DNA of 59,875 bases from assembly GCF_047638075.1 (NCBI RefSeq), contig NZ_JBLJBV010000028.1:1-59875 (forward strand), in the 5' to 3' direction. A program made the position numbers and the translations under genes. The notes beneath the pieces are model-generated. The model had not been told where the DNA came from. It saw only the letters and a program-made list of their open reading frames with translations, and did no database searches. This document shows positions 17,082-25,173 of this stretch, piece after piece. This stretch comes from UBA6197 sp047638075. GTDB lineage: Bacteria; Pseudomonadota; Alphaproteobacteria; Rhodobacterales; Rhodobacteraceae. The stretch's first letter is position 1, and each line of letters starts with the position of its first letter.

Positions 17082-17669
17082 CTACGGGGTAATGCCTCGC
17101 CTTTTCCGCCGGGCAATCTGGCCGACCGCAACAAGCAAAGGCTCCTTCTCGTAAGTGCAAAGCAAGCCAACTCTTGCATGTCCATCGCTACCGATGCTGT
17201 CCCCCGGAAGATGTTGGGGGCTTCCCCGGTTACGCCGACTTCGTCGACGCCATGGCAGACCCCAAGCACGAAAAATACGGCCGGATGCTGGAATGGTATG
17301 GGAAAAGTCCGACCCTGAAGAGGCCGAAATCGGCTGCATCCTCGACAACTTCGAGCGCCTCGCCAATAAATCGGCCCCAACGCCGCGCAAACCAAAAGCC
17401 GCACCCAAATGTCTTTGATCACACGGCATCGCCACGGCCTTCGGCGGATGCTTACCTCTCAACATCCTCCCTGTCATGAGGAGTATCTCCAGCCTCTGTC
17501 GAGAGAGAAGCGAACCGGCGTAAAGCGACACGCAAACCATCCCCGAGAATGAGAGAAACGAGCGGAAAATCATTACTTTCCGCCTACCGGACGCCCAGAT
17601 CACCGCCAGCAGGAAATATGCAGATGCGGCCAAAAGCGCCAGACAAACAAGAACGAGAAAGTTTATCAT
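17082..17669 (-). CDS. Hypothetical small membrane protein, C-terminal part doubtful
   Basis: The open frame encodes 195 residues from ATG 17669. The first 60 or so residues contain two hydrophobic segments (INFLVLVCLALLAASAYFLLAV and a FRSFLSFSGMVCVSLYAGSL region) separated by a basic loop, so a two-helix inner-membrane protein is plausible. From about residue 84 the frame runs antisense through a decayed pRiA4b ORF-3 fragment and is unlikely to be ancestral coding sequence. The gene may have lost its original end to that insertion. I do not recognise a family. Confidence 0.4.
   Translation of the reverse strand: MINFLVLVCLALLAASAYFLLAVIWASGRRKVMIFRSFLSFSGMVCVSLYAGSLLSRQRLEILLMTGRMLRGKHPPKAVAMPCDQRHLGAAFGLRGVGADLLARRSKLSRMQPISASSGSDFSHTIPASGRIFRAWGLPWRRRSRRNRGSPQHLPGDSIGSDGHARVGLLCTYEKEPLLVAVGQIARRKRRGITP
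17174..17418 (+). pseudogene. pRiA4b ORF-3-like protein, C-terminal remnant
   Basis: The plus strand reads CPPEDVGGFPGYADFVDAMAD (from about 17200) and then PKHEKYGRMLEWYG, the familiar C-terminal part of plasmid pRiA4b ORF-3-like proteins. After about 17311 the family-like continuation (SDPEEAEIGCILDNFERL) is found in the next frame, ending at 17418. The N-terminal half is missing and there is a frameshift, so it is a relic. Genes of this type commonly accompany plasmids and transposons, which supports past insertion at the right edge of the catabolic region. Confidence 0.7.
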
Positions 17670-17718
17670 CGAGGAGCCCTCTGGATCTCTCGACGAAGTA
17701 AGGAAAACTTTTCAATGA

Positions 17719-17750
17719 GAAAAATGGCTCACCAGTTGCCCCGGTGAGTC
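17719..17750 (-). terminator. Likely Rho-independent terminator of the ABC exporter gene
   Basis: On the minus strand an 8-bp stem (17750-17743 with 17733-17726, one G-T pair) with a nine-base loop is followed by ATTTTTC. It lies 58 bases after the exporter stop. Confidence 0.6.
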
Positions 17751-17807
17751 ATCAATATTTGCCGTAAGGGGCTGGTCTGCTTGGGGCGCCCTTTGCCGGG
17801 TTTTGGC

Positions 17808-19595
17808 CTATGCCTCGGCACCGTCAGTAAATTGCAGTCGCGCCAGACGCGCGTATAGCCCGCCTTCGGTCACCAGCGCATCATGCGTGCCTTGGGCGAC
17901 GATCCGGCCCTCTTCGAACACCACGATCCGGTCAGCCTTTTTCACCGTTGCCAGACGGTGCGCGACAATCAGCGTGGTACGGCCGACGGCCAGCCGTTCC
18001 ACCGCCGACTGAACCTCGCGTTCGGATTCGGCATCAAGCGCGCTGGTCGCCTCATCAAGCAGCAGGATCGGGGCATCGCGCAAAATAGCGCGGGCAATGG
18101 CGATGCGCTGCTTTTGCCCGCCTGACAGCATTACCCCGCGTTCACCGACATAGGTTTCAAACCCCTCGGGCAGCGCCATCAGGAAGTCATAGGCGTGGGC
18201 CGCGCGGGCGGCGGCCTCAACCTCGGCGTCGGTCGCCTCGGGGCGGCCAAAGCGGATGTTTTCACGCGCCGAGGCGGCAAAGATCACCGGGTCTTGTGGC
18301 ACCAGCGCGATGGCGCGGCGAAAATCGTGGCGGGCCATATCGCGCAGATCAATGCCGTCAATGGCGACGCGGCCATTTTCAGGGTCCCAGAACCTTTGGA
18401 TCAGCTGGATAACGGTGGTTTTACCCGCCCCCGACGGACCGACAAGTGCCACGGTTTCGCCCGGCTCGATATTCAGACTGACCCCCTCCATCGCAGAGGT
18501 ATGGGGCCGCGACGGGTAGTGAAAGGTGACGTTTTCAAATGCAATGGCCCCACGCGCGGGCAGCGGCAGCGGGTAAGGGTGGGCCGGGTCCGCGACGGTG
18601 TCTTCGGCGGCCAGCAGTTCTGCCAGACGTTCGGTGGCACCTGCGGCGCGCTGAATTTCACCCCAGATCTCTGACAGGGCCCCGACCGAGCCAGCGACCA
18701 TGACGGCGTAGATTACGAACTGGACCAGTTCGCCCACGGTCATCACCTCGGTGCGCACATCGCGCGCGCCGATCCAAAGAACACCGATAACACCCGAAAA
18801 GATCAGGAAAATAACGATCACCGTCATCACGGCGCGGGTTGAAATACGCGACAGCGCCGTTGCAAATGATTTTTCGGTGACATCGGCAAACAGTGCGCGG
18901 GTTTGTGCCTCATGGGTGAAGGCCTGCACCGTTTGCGCCGAGGAAAGTGCCTCAGAGGCGGTGCCCGAGGAATTGGCGATCCAATCCTGATTTTCGCGGC
19001 TAAGCCGGCGCAGGCGGCGGCCCAGCACGATGATCGGCACTACCACCGCAGGCACAAGCAACAGCACAAGCCCGGTCAGCTTGGCCGAGGTCAAAAGCAG
19101 CATCACCATGCCGCCGATCAGAATTAAAAAGTTGCGCAGCGCGACCGACACGGAAGAGCCGATAACCGACAGGATCAGCGTCGTGTCCGTAGTGATGCGC
19201 GAAATGATCTCGCCGGTCAGGATACGCTCAAAGAACGCGGGGCTCATGCCCATGACACGGTTGAAAACCGCCTTGCGGATATCTGCCACGACCCGTTCGC
19301 CCAGCCGCGTCACAAGATAGTATCGCGCGCCCGTACCCAGCGCAAGAAGCACCACGATAACCATTGCCGCCGTAAAATACTGGTCCAGCAGCATTGCGCC
19401 CTGATTGAACCCATCAACCACGCGGCGCACCGCCAACGGCAGGATCAGGCTGATCGAGGCGGTCAGCATCAGTGCCAAAAGGGCCGCTACCGCATAAAAC
19501 CGATATGGGGCAATGAACGGGGCCAGCGCCCTGAGCGCGCCGATGCGTTTGGTTGTCGGGCGATCCTCCAGCGGTGCCTGAGGTCTGCGTGCCAT
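17808..19595 (-). CDS. ABC exporter, fused membrane and ATPase domains (MsbA/ABCB type)
   Basis: A 595-residue half-transporter. Residues 25-320 contain six membrane helices (first around APYRFYAVAALLALMLTASI), and the ATPase domain occupies roughly 345-590. Walker A is GPSGAGKTT, the Q-loop is ALVPQDPVIFA, the signature is LSGGQKQRIAIARA, Walker B is ILLLDEATSALD and the switch histidine is in IVAHRLATV. Family members flip lipid A, lipids or hydrophobic drugs out of the inner leaflet; this substrate is not determinable. It stands alone with its own terminator. The start follows GAGGAATACATC. Confidence 0.92.
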   Translation of the reverse strand: MARRPQAPLEDRPTTKRIGALRALAPFIAPYRFYAVAALLALMLTASISLILPLAVRRVVDGFNQGAMLLDQYFTAAMVIVVLLALGTGARYYLVTRLGERVVADIRKAVFNRVMGMSPAFFERILTGEIISRITTDTTLILSVIGSSVSVALRNFLILIGGMVMLLLTSAKLTGLVLLLVPAVVVPIIVLGRRLRRLSRENQDWIANSSGTASEALSSAQTVQAFTHEAQTRALFADVTEKSFATALSRISTRAVMTVIVIFLIFSGVIGVLWIGARDVRTEVMTVGELVQFVIYAVMVAGSVGALSEIWGEIQRAAGATERLAELLAAEDTVADPAHPYPLPLPARGAIAFENVTFHYPSRPHTSAMEGVSLNIEPGETVALVGPSGAGKTTVIQLIQRFWDPENGRVAIDGIDLRDMARHDFRRAIALVPQDPVIFAASARENIRFGRPEATDAEVEAAARAAHAYDFLMALPEGFETYVGERGVMLSGGQKQRIAIARAILRDAPILLLDEATSALDAESEREVQSAVERLAVGRTTLIVAHRLATVKKADRIVVFEEGRIVAQGTHDALVTEGGLYARLARLQFTDGAEA

Positions 19596-20034
19596 GATGT
19601 ATTCCTCTTCGCGTCAACGCGGGTTTAGGGAGTCATGCGCAAGGGCACAAGGGTCGTGTGGCCGCACCCGCCGCAGGCCTTCTCGGGTCATTCGCGGTGC
19701 CACGGTTATGCTGATGCGGAAGAGATAGGAATTGAACCCGCTATCAAAATAAGGTGACCATCTTTTCGCGGGCGTCGCCTTCATCCCCCATTTTGGCGGT
19801 CTGAGGCGCGGTTCAGGCGGCTCTTTTGCGCGGCCCGGCGCCTCATTTCATGGGCTAAAGTTGCGGAAAACGCGTGAGGGTTGCGGAAAACGCGGGGGTT
19901 GCGGAAAATACTGAAAGCACCCTCTGCGCATGGTCGGGGCGGCCGTTCCAGTAAATGCGATTGCCGCCCTGGCAGATGTGCCGGCGGCAAAGGCAAAAGT
20001 GACGCAGCGGATCAAGAGGACTATGAAGAGATGG
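19596..20034. other. Intergenic region between ABC exporter and tRNA-Leu
   Basis: No convincing gene is present. Overlapping short frames on both strands lack motifs. The region holds a short direct repeat at 19861-19908 and presumably the promoter of the exporter gene near 19600. Confidence 0.5.
19861..19908. repeat. Short tandem repeat, unit TTGCGGAAAACGCG
   Basis: TTGCGGAAAACGCG occurs exactly at 19861-19874 and 19881-19894, and its first ten bases again at 19899-19908. Spacers are 6 and 4 bases, so the periods are 20 and 18 bases. Too few and too closely spaced for CRISPR; it may be a protein-binding array or slippage product. Confidence 0.75.
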
Positions 20035-20118
20035 TGCGGGCGGTGGGACTCGAACCCACACGGGCACAAGGCCCAACAGATTTTAAGTCTGGTATGTCTA
20101 CCATTCCATCACGCCCGC
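20035..20118 (-). tRNA. tRNA-Leu, anticodon TAA
   Basis: The minus strand folds as an 84-base class II tRNA. The acceptor stem is GCGGGCG/CGCCCGC, and the anticodon stem CAGA/TCTG encloses ACTTAAAA with anticodon TAA. A long variable arm (GTTGGGCCTTGTGCCC) and a T arm with GGTTCGAGTCCC follow. The CCA end is encoded at 20034-20032. No integrase or repeated 3' end is seen beside it. Confidence 0.96.
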
Positions 20119-20343
20119 ATCTGGCGCTGGGTTCAGATTTCATTTCCGGGCTATCTGGGCCCTGCAAACGCTTTCATCATCACAGCGCCTTGTTCCATGA
20201 ACACATTCCGGCAGAAACGCAAGGATTTCCCGTTTTGGTGCCCCCCGTGCCGCCGGCCGGGCCCAGGGTCCGATATCTGAACCCTCTGGCTCTTGTCGGG
20301 GATCGGCGCTAAACCCGGCCTGAACCTGACGAAAGGCACACAA

Positions 20344-22086
20344 ATGGCCCCGAATCCGCCCGTAAATTCGCACCGCCACCTGATTACCTCTGCAATCCCT
20401 TATATCAACGGGATCAAGCATCTGGGCAATCTGGTGGGCAGCCAGTTGCCTGCGGATCTTTACGCACGCTACATGCGGGCGCGCGGCCATGAGGTGATGT
20501 TCATCTGCGCCACCGACGAACACGGCACACCGGCCGAACTGGCCGCCGCCAAGGCCGGCAAACCCGTGGCGGAATACTGCGCCGAAATGCACGAGGTTCA
20601 AGCCGAAATAGCCCGCGGCTTTCGCCTGTCATTCGATCATTTCGGGCGGTCGTCCAGCGCGCGCAACCACGCGCTGACCCAGCATTTCGCGGGAAAGCTG
20701 GCTGACAACGGCCTGATCGAGGAAGTGTCAGAAAAGCAGGTCTATTCAATCGACGATGGCCGCTATCTGCCCGACCGCTATATCGAGGGCACCTGCCCCA
20801 ACTGCGGCTATGACCGGGCGCGCGGCGACCAGTGCGAGAACTGCACGAAACAGCTGGACCCGACCGATCTGATCAACCCGCGTTCGGCCATATCGGGGTC
20901 AACCCGGCTGGAAGTGCGCGAAACCAAGCACCTTTACCTGAAACAGCGCAGCCTGCGCGCCAAACTGGAAGCCTGGATCGACAGCAAACACGACTGGCCG
21001 ATCCTGACCACCTCGATCGCCAAGAAATGGCTGAACGACGGCGAGGGGCTGCAAGACCGGGGCATCACCCGCGACCTGAACTGGGGCGTGCCGGTCAAAC
21101 GCGGCGATCAGCCCTGGCCGGGAATGGAGGGCAAGGTCTTTTACGTCTGGTTCGACGCGCCTATCGAATATATCGCGGGCACCGCGGAGTGGGCCGATGC
21201 CCACGGCCTGCCCGACAGTGCATGGCAACGCTGGTGGCGCACCGATATGGGCGCCGATGACGTGACCTATACCCAGTTCATGGGTAAGGATAACGTGCCG
21301 TTCCATACGCTGTCCTTCCCCGCGACGATCATGGGCTCTGGCGAGCCATGGAAGCTGGTCGATTACATCAAATCGTTCAACTACCTGAACTACGATGGCG
21401 GCCAGTTTTCGACCAGTCAGGGGCGCGGCGTGTTCATGGACCAGGCGCTTGAGGTGCTGCCCGCCGACTACTGGCGCTGGTGGTTGCTAAGCCATGCGCC
21501 GGAAAACGCGGATAGTGAATTCACCTGGGAAAACTTCCAGACGGCGGCCAACAAGGATCTGGCCGATGTGCTGGGCAATTTCGTCTCGCGGATCACAAAA
21601 TTCTGCCGCTCGAAATTTGGCGAGGCCGTGCCCGACGGCGGCACGATGGGCGACAGCGAGACGGCACTGATCAACGATCTGACCGCGCGTATCCGCACCT
21701 ATGAGGGCTTCATGGAGGCCATGGAGATCCGCAAGGCTGCGGCCGAACTGCGCGCGATCTGGGGTCTTGGGAATGAATACCTGCAAGCCGCCGCGCCGTG
21801 GACCGTGTTCAAGACCGACCCGGAACAAGCAGCGGCGCAAACCCGGCTGGCGCTGAACCTTATCCGGCTTTACGCGGTGTTGTCGGCGCCCTTCATCCCC
21901 GATGCCAGTGCCTCGACGCTGGAGGCGCTTGGCACTGATGACGCAAGCTGGCCCGACGATGTGGCCGCCGCGCTGACCGCGCTACCGGTGGGCCACGCCT
22001 ATACAACACCCGAGGTCTTGTTCCGCAAAATCACGGACGAAGAGCGCGAAGACTGGCAAACGCGGTTTTCCGGTATCCGCAGCTGA
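20344..22086 (+). CDS. metG: Methionyl-tRNA synthetase
   Basis: A 580-residue class I aminoacyl-tRNA synthetase that charges tRNA-Met. The HIGH-type motif is H26-L-G-N-L, and the zinc knuckle has C151, C154, C164 and C167 (CPNCGYDRARGDQCENC). The KMSKS equivalent is F355-STSQ, the form seen in MetG type 1 enzymes. The C-terminal tRNA-binding (EMAP-like) domain is absent, as in many alphaproteobacteria. The start is ATG 20344 with AAAGGCAC upstream rather than an earlier TTG. It is a single gene between tRNA-Leu and cspA. Confidence 0.95.
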   Translation: MAPNPPVNSHRHLITSAIPYINGIKHLGNLVGSQLPADLYARYMRARGHEVMFICATDEHGTPAELAAAKAGKPVAEYCAEMHEVQAEIARGFRLSFDHFGRSSSARNHALTQHFAGKLADNGLIEEVSEKQVYSIDDGRYLPDRYIEGTCPNCGYDRARGDQCENCTKQLDPTDLINPRSAISGSTRLEVRETKHLYLKQRSLRAKLEAWIDSKHDWPILTTSIAKKWLNDGEGLQDRGITRDLNWGVPVKRGDQPWPGMEGKVFYVWFDAPIEYIAGTAEWADAHGLPDSAWQRWWRTDMGADDVTYTQFMGKDNVPFHTLSFPATIMGSGEPWKLVDYIKSFNYLNYDGGQFSTSQGRGVFMDQALEVLPADYWRWWLLSHAPENADSEFTWENFQTAANKDLADVLGNFVSRITKFCRSKFGEAVPDGGTMGDSETALINDLTARIRTYEGFMEAMEIRKAAAELRAIWGLGNEYLQAAAPWTVFKTDPEQAAAQTRLALNLIRLYAVLSAPFIPDASASTLEALGTDDASWPDDVAAALTALPVGHAYTTPEVLFRKITDEEREDWQTRFSGIRS

Positions 22087-22124
22087 CCACACAGCGGCAG
22101 GGGCGCGGCCCGTGATCTGCACAA

Positions 22125-22156
22125 AGAAAAACGGGGCCGGCCTGCGCCCGCCCCGT
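22125..22156 (-). terminator. Rho-independent terminator of the cold-shock gene
   Basis: ACGGGGC (22156-22150 on the minus strand) pairs with GCCCCGT (22137-22131), followed by TTTTTCTTT on the minus strand. It may also act weakly on metG from the other side. Confidence 0.8.
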
Positions 22157-22178
22157 CTTCTGCAATTCCCGAAATAAA

Positions 22179-22385
22179 TCAGGCCAGCGCGAGGTTGGTC
22201 GCGGATTCGCGGCCGTCGCGGCTGGTTTCGATGTCGAAGGTCACTTTCTGACCGTCGTTGAGGGCACGGATGCCAGCGCGTTCAACGGCCGAGATGTGCA
22301 CGAACACATCCTTGCTGCCGCCATCGGGCGCGATGAAGCCGAAGCCTTTGGTCGTGTTGAACCATTTCACGGAGCCTGTAGCCAT
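22179..22385 (-). CDS. Cold-shock domain protein, CspA family
   Basis: A 68-residue single OB-fold nucleic-acid chaperone. RNP1 is KGFGFI (residues 13-18) and RNP2 is VFVHI (27-31), preceded by GSVKWFN. Family members melt RNA secondary structure during cold or stationary phase. GAAGGAGAAATCACG precedes the ATG, and the upstream region up to the arginase gene is long enough for a structured leader. A strong terminator follows. Confidence 0.96.
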   Translation of the reverse strand: MATGSVKWFNTTKGFGFIAPDGGSKDVFVHISAVERAGIRALNDGQKVTFDIETSRDGRESATNLALA

Positions 22386-22695
22386 CGTGATTTCTCCTTC
22401 AATATGCCACCCGCTGAAGTGCGGCGGCCCGGCTCAGTCAGTGCAGAATCGAAAGACTGGCCGTTAAAGGAAAGTCGGGTCGATCAGGTAACGTCGCAGC
22501 ATTCATATGAGCACGCCCTGATGAAAGCGCAAGGGGTTCGTGGGCCGGTGACAAAAATCCGATACGCCAAGACGTGGCAAATACCTTTTTGCGCATAAAT
22601 CTTATACAATTTGGTAAAAGAATGATCTTTTTGTTAAAAATATTGACTTCAACCTGCCACCATTTGCGCAAATCCTAGGTCAAACGGAGGATCAC
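22386..22695. other. Divergent promoter region between cspA-type gene and arginase
   Basis: No gene is seen. About 110 bases before the arginase ATG the sequence turns AT-rich (TTTTTGTTAAAAATATTGACT at its core), with a possible TTGACT -35 box near 22643. This fits promoters for both divergent genes and an Lrp-type binding region, but no site can be fixed. Confidence 0.4.
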
Positions 22696-23622
22696 ATGAC
22701 GAGACACTGTATTTTAGTCGGCGCACCAGTGGATAGCGGCCAGCGCCGTCCGGGCTGCCTGATGGGGCCAGCGGCCTACCGCGTGGCCGGGCTTGCCGCG
22801 ACGCTGATGGAACTGGGCCATAGCGTGGAGGACCGCGGCGATGTGGCCCCCCGCGCGGTGACGGGGTCAGCCTGTGCCAACCCGGCGGTGCATCATCTGG
22901 ATGAGACGATGGGCTGGACCGAGACGCTGACAGAGGTCGGTCAGGCTGCGATGGCCGACGGCTTTCCGATTTTTCTGGGGGGCGATCATTCGCTGTCGCT
23001 GGGGTCCGTTGCCGGGGTAGCGAAACATGCCCAGACGGCAGGGCGGCCGCTGTTCGTGCTGTGGCTGGATGCCCATTCGGATTTTCATACCGTCGAAACC
23101 ACCGCCTCGGGCAACCTGCACGGAACGCCGGTGGGCTATATTGCCGGGCGCAGCGGGTTTGACCCGTTCCCGCCCTTCCCTGCCCCGGTTCCGGCGCGCA
23201 ACATCTGCCTGTTCGGTATCCGTTCAGTCGATCCGGCGGAACATGCGGGCCTGTTGGCGCATGATATTGCAATGAACGATATGCGGGTGCTGGACGAACG
23301 CGGCATCGTCGCCCCCTTGCGCGAGTTTCTGGACCAGGTGCGGGCGGCGAATGGGATGCTGCATGTCTCTTTGGATGTGGACTTTCTGGACCCCGCAATT
23401 GCCCCTGCCGTTGGCACCACCGTGCCCGGCGGTACCACCTTCCGCGAGGCGCATCTGGTGATGGAACTGCTGCATGAAAGCGCACTGGTCACCTCATTGG
23501 ATCTGGTGGAATTGAACGCTTTTCTGGATGAACGCGGGCGCACCGCAAAACTGATGGTCGATCTTGTCGGCAGCCTGATGGGCCGCAAGGTATTTGACCG
23601 CCCAACCCGGAGTTTCGGATGA
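22696..23622 (+). CDS. rocF: Arginase
   Basis: A 308-residue ureohydrolase that splits arginine into ornithine and urea. The manganese ligands are H98 (GGDHSLSLG), D125, H127 and D129 (LDAHSDFH), and D227 and D229 (SLDVDFLDP). The SGNLHG substrate segment follows at about 138-143. Length and motifs fit arginase better than agmatinase. GGAGG lies just before the ATG. It overlaps the ornithine cyclodeaminase gene (ATGA), so the two steps from arginine to proline are translationally coupled. Confidence 0.95.
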   Translation: MTRHCILVGAPVDSGQRRPGCLMGPAAYRVAGLAATLMELGHSVEDRGDVAPRAVTGSACANPAVHHLDETMGWTETLTEVGQAAMADGFPIFLGGDHSLSLGSVAGVAKHAQTAGRPLFVLWLDAHSDFHTVETTASGNLHGTPVGYIAGRSGFDPFPPFPAPVPARNICLFGIRSVDPAEHAGLLAHDIAMNDMRVLDERGIVAPLREFLDQVRAANGMLHVSLDVDFLDPAIAPAVGTTVPGGTTFREAHLVMELLHESALVTSLDLVELNAFLDERGRTAKLMVDLVGSLMGRKVFDRPTRSFG

Positions 23623-24677
23623 CAAAAATTGCTGTAACAGAGCCGTCCAGACTGGCACTCGTACCGTTCGTTTCAGTCGCCAACATGATGCGGCTGGTGC
23701 ATCACATCGGACTGGAACGGGTGCTGACCGACCTTACCGCCGAGATTGAGGCCGATTTTCGCCGCTGGCCTTCGTTTGACAAGACGCCGCGCGTGGCCAG
23801 CCATTCCGACGTCGGCGTGATCGAGTTGATGCCAACCTCGGACGGGGAAACCTACGGGTTCAAATACGTCAATGGCCACCCGAAAAACGCACGCGAGGGG
23901 TTGCAGACGGTGACCGCGTTCGGGTTGCTGGCGGATGTGTCGACCGGCTATCCGGTGTTATTATCGGAAATGACGCTTCTGACCGCGCTGCGGACGGCAG
24001 CGACCAGCGCGATGGCGGCGAAACATCTGGCCCCCAAAGGCGCGCAGGTGATGGCGATGATCGGCAATGGCGCGCAGTCGGAGTTTCAGGCGCTGGCCCT
24101 TAAGGCGGTGTGTGGGATTACCGAGGTCCGCCTGTACGATATCGACCCTGCTGCAACCGCGAAATGCGCCGCAAACCTGGCAAAATCCGGCCTGAAGGTA
24201 ACGCCCTGCACCACCGCGCAAAAGGCCATCGAAGGCGCACAGATCATCACCACCTGCACCGCAGACAAGCAATATGCGACGATCCTTTCTGACAATATGG
24301 TGGGCGCCGGGGTACATGTGAACGCCATCGGCGGCGATTGCCCGGGCAAGACCGAGCTCGCGCCCGGGATTTTGCGGCGTGCCGATATTTTCGTGGAATA
24401 CCCGCCGCAGACCCGGGTCGAGGGCGAGATCCAGCAGATGCCTGCGGATCATCCGGTCACCGAACTGTGGCAGGTGATCACCGGGGCCACGCCGGGGCGG
24501 ACCGGGGCGGCGCAAGTGACGCTGTTTGACGGGGTCGGGTTTGCGATCGAGGATTTCTCGGCGCTGCGCTATGTGCGCGCGGCGATGCAGGGTACCGGGC
24601 TATTTGAAGAGCTGGATATGGTGGCCGACCCGGACGATCCGCGCGATTTATACGGGATGCTGATGCGGGCACGTTAA
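23619..24677 (+). CDS. ocd: Ornithine cyclodeaminase
   Basis: A 352-residue NAD-dependent enzyme of the ornithine cyclodeaminase/mu-crystallin family, converting ornithine to proline and ammonia. The nucleotide-binding region reads AMIGNGAQSEFQALAL, followed by RLYDIDPAAT, and the catalytic aspartate lies in NAIGGDCPGKTEL. The size and the GDCPGKTEL form match true ornithine cyclodeaminases rather than other family members. It is the second gene of the arginase operon. Its product proline can be consumed by PutA encoded 4 kb away. A GC hairpin follows the stop. Confidence 0.95.
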   Translation: MTKIAVTEPSRLALVPFVSVANMMRLVHHIGLERVLTDLTAEIEADFRRWPSFDKTPRVASHSDVGVIELMPTSDGETYGFKYVNGHPKNAREGLQTVTAFGLLADVSTGYPVLLSEMTLLTALRTAATSAMAAKHLAPKGAQVMAMIGNGAQSEFQALALKAVCGITEVRLYDIDPAATAKCAANLAKSGLKVTPCTTAQKAIEGAQIITTCTADKQYATILSDNMVGAGVHVNAIGGDCPGKTELAPGILRRADIFVEYPPQTRVEGEIQQMPADHPVTELWQVITGATPGRTGAAQVTLFDGVGFAIEDFSALRYVRAAMQGTGLFEELDMVADPDDPRDLYGMLMRAR

Positions 24678-24681
24678 GGCA

Positions 24682-24730
24682 GCGGGGGCCAGCCCCCGCA
24701 CCCCCGGAGTATTTTCACCAAAAAAAGCGG
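24682..24730 (+). repeat. Hairpin plus dispersed GAGTATTT...CCAA motif, copy A (terminator-like)
   Basis: GCGGGGGC (24682-24689) and GCCCCCGC (24692-24699) form a hairpin. Then comes CCCCCGGAGTATTTTCACCA with an A-run. It lies between the ends of the convergent ornithine cyclodeaminase and Lrp genes and could terminate either. Similar arrangements occur at 32735-32802 and 33685-33760. Confidence 0.7.
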
Positions 24731-24734
24731 TGGA

Positions 24735-25169
24735 TCAGAGCTTTGCGCCGGGGCGGCGGGTTGAGAGCAGGATGTTGGTTTCAGAGGTGTTGACGCCGTC
24801 GAGGCGGCGGATCCGGGCCAGGATTTCATCAAGATCGGCAAGGGTCTGAGTGCCGAGTTCGATGATCAGATCCCATTTGCCATTAGTGGCGTGGACCGCC
24901 TGCACAGCCGGAAGGCCGAGCAGGCGGGCGATGATCCGGTCGGTGCCACGTCCTTCGATGCCGATCATCATCTGGCCGCGCACCGGGGCGGCCGTGACAT
25001 CGGCGCGGGTGAGTACGGTGAAGCCCGAAATCTCGCCCCGCGCGACCAGCCGTTCGATTCGCGTACGCACTGTGGCGCGTGACAGGCCAAGCTGGGCGGC
25101 AAGGTCAGAGACCGCCGCCCGCCCGTCCCGGCGCAGTGCTGCTATCAGACGTTGATCCGTTTCGTCCAC
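24735..25169 (-). CDS. Lrp/AsnC-family regulator next to GABA-type aminotransferase
   Basis: A 144-residue regulator with an N-terminal helix-turn-helix (ETDQRLIAALRRDGR, LSRATVRTRIERLVARGEI) and a C-terminal ligand (RAM) domain. The start is taken as GTG 25169, which begins four bases after the aminotransferase stop and gives the standard family N-terminus VDETDQRL. A frame 19 codons longer overlaps that gene and is unlikely. Cotranscription with the aminotransferase suggests it senses an amino acid connected with ornithine, GABA or arginine use. The opposite-facing arginase operon ends 58 bases away. Confidence 0.87.
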   Translation of the reverse strand: MDETDQRLIAALRRDGRAAVSDLAAQLGLSRATVRTRIERLVARGEISGFTVLTRADVTAAPVRGQMMIGIEGRGTDRIIARLLGLPAVQAVHATNGKWDLIIELGTQTLADLDEILARIRRLDGVNTSETNILLSTRRPGAKL

Positions 25170-25173
25170 CCTG

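Noticed and set aside
19861..19908. CRISPR array
   Set aside because: Only two full repeats of 14 bases with 6- and 4-base spacers and no cas gene.
20035..20118. tRNA-Leu as an attachment site of an integrated element
   Set aside because: No integrase and no second copy of the tRNA 3' end were noticed; the neighbours are core genes.
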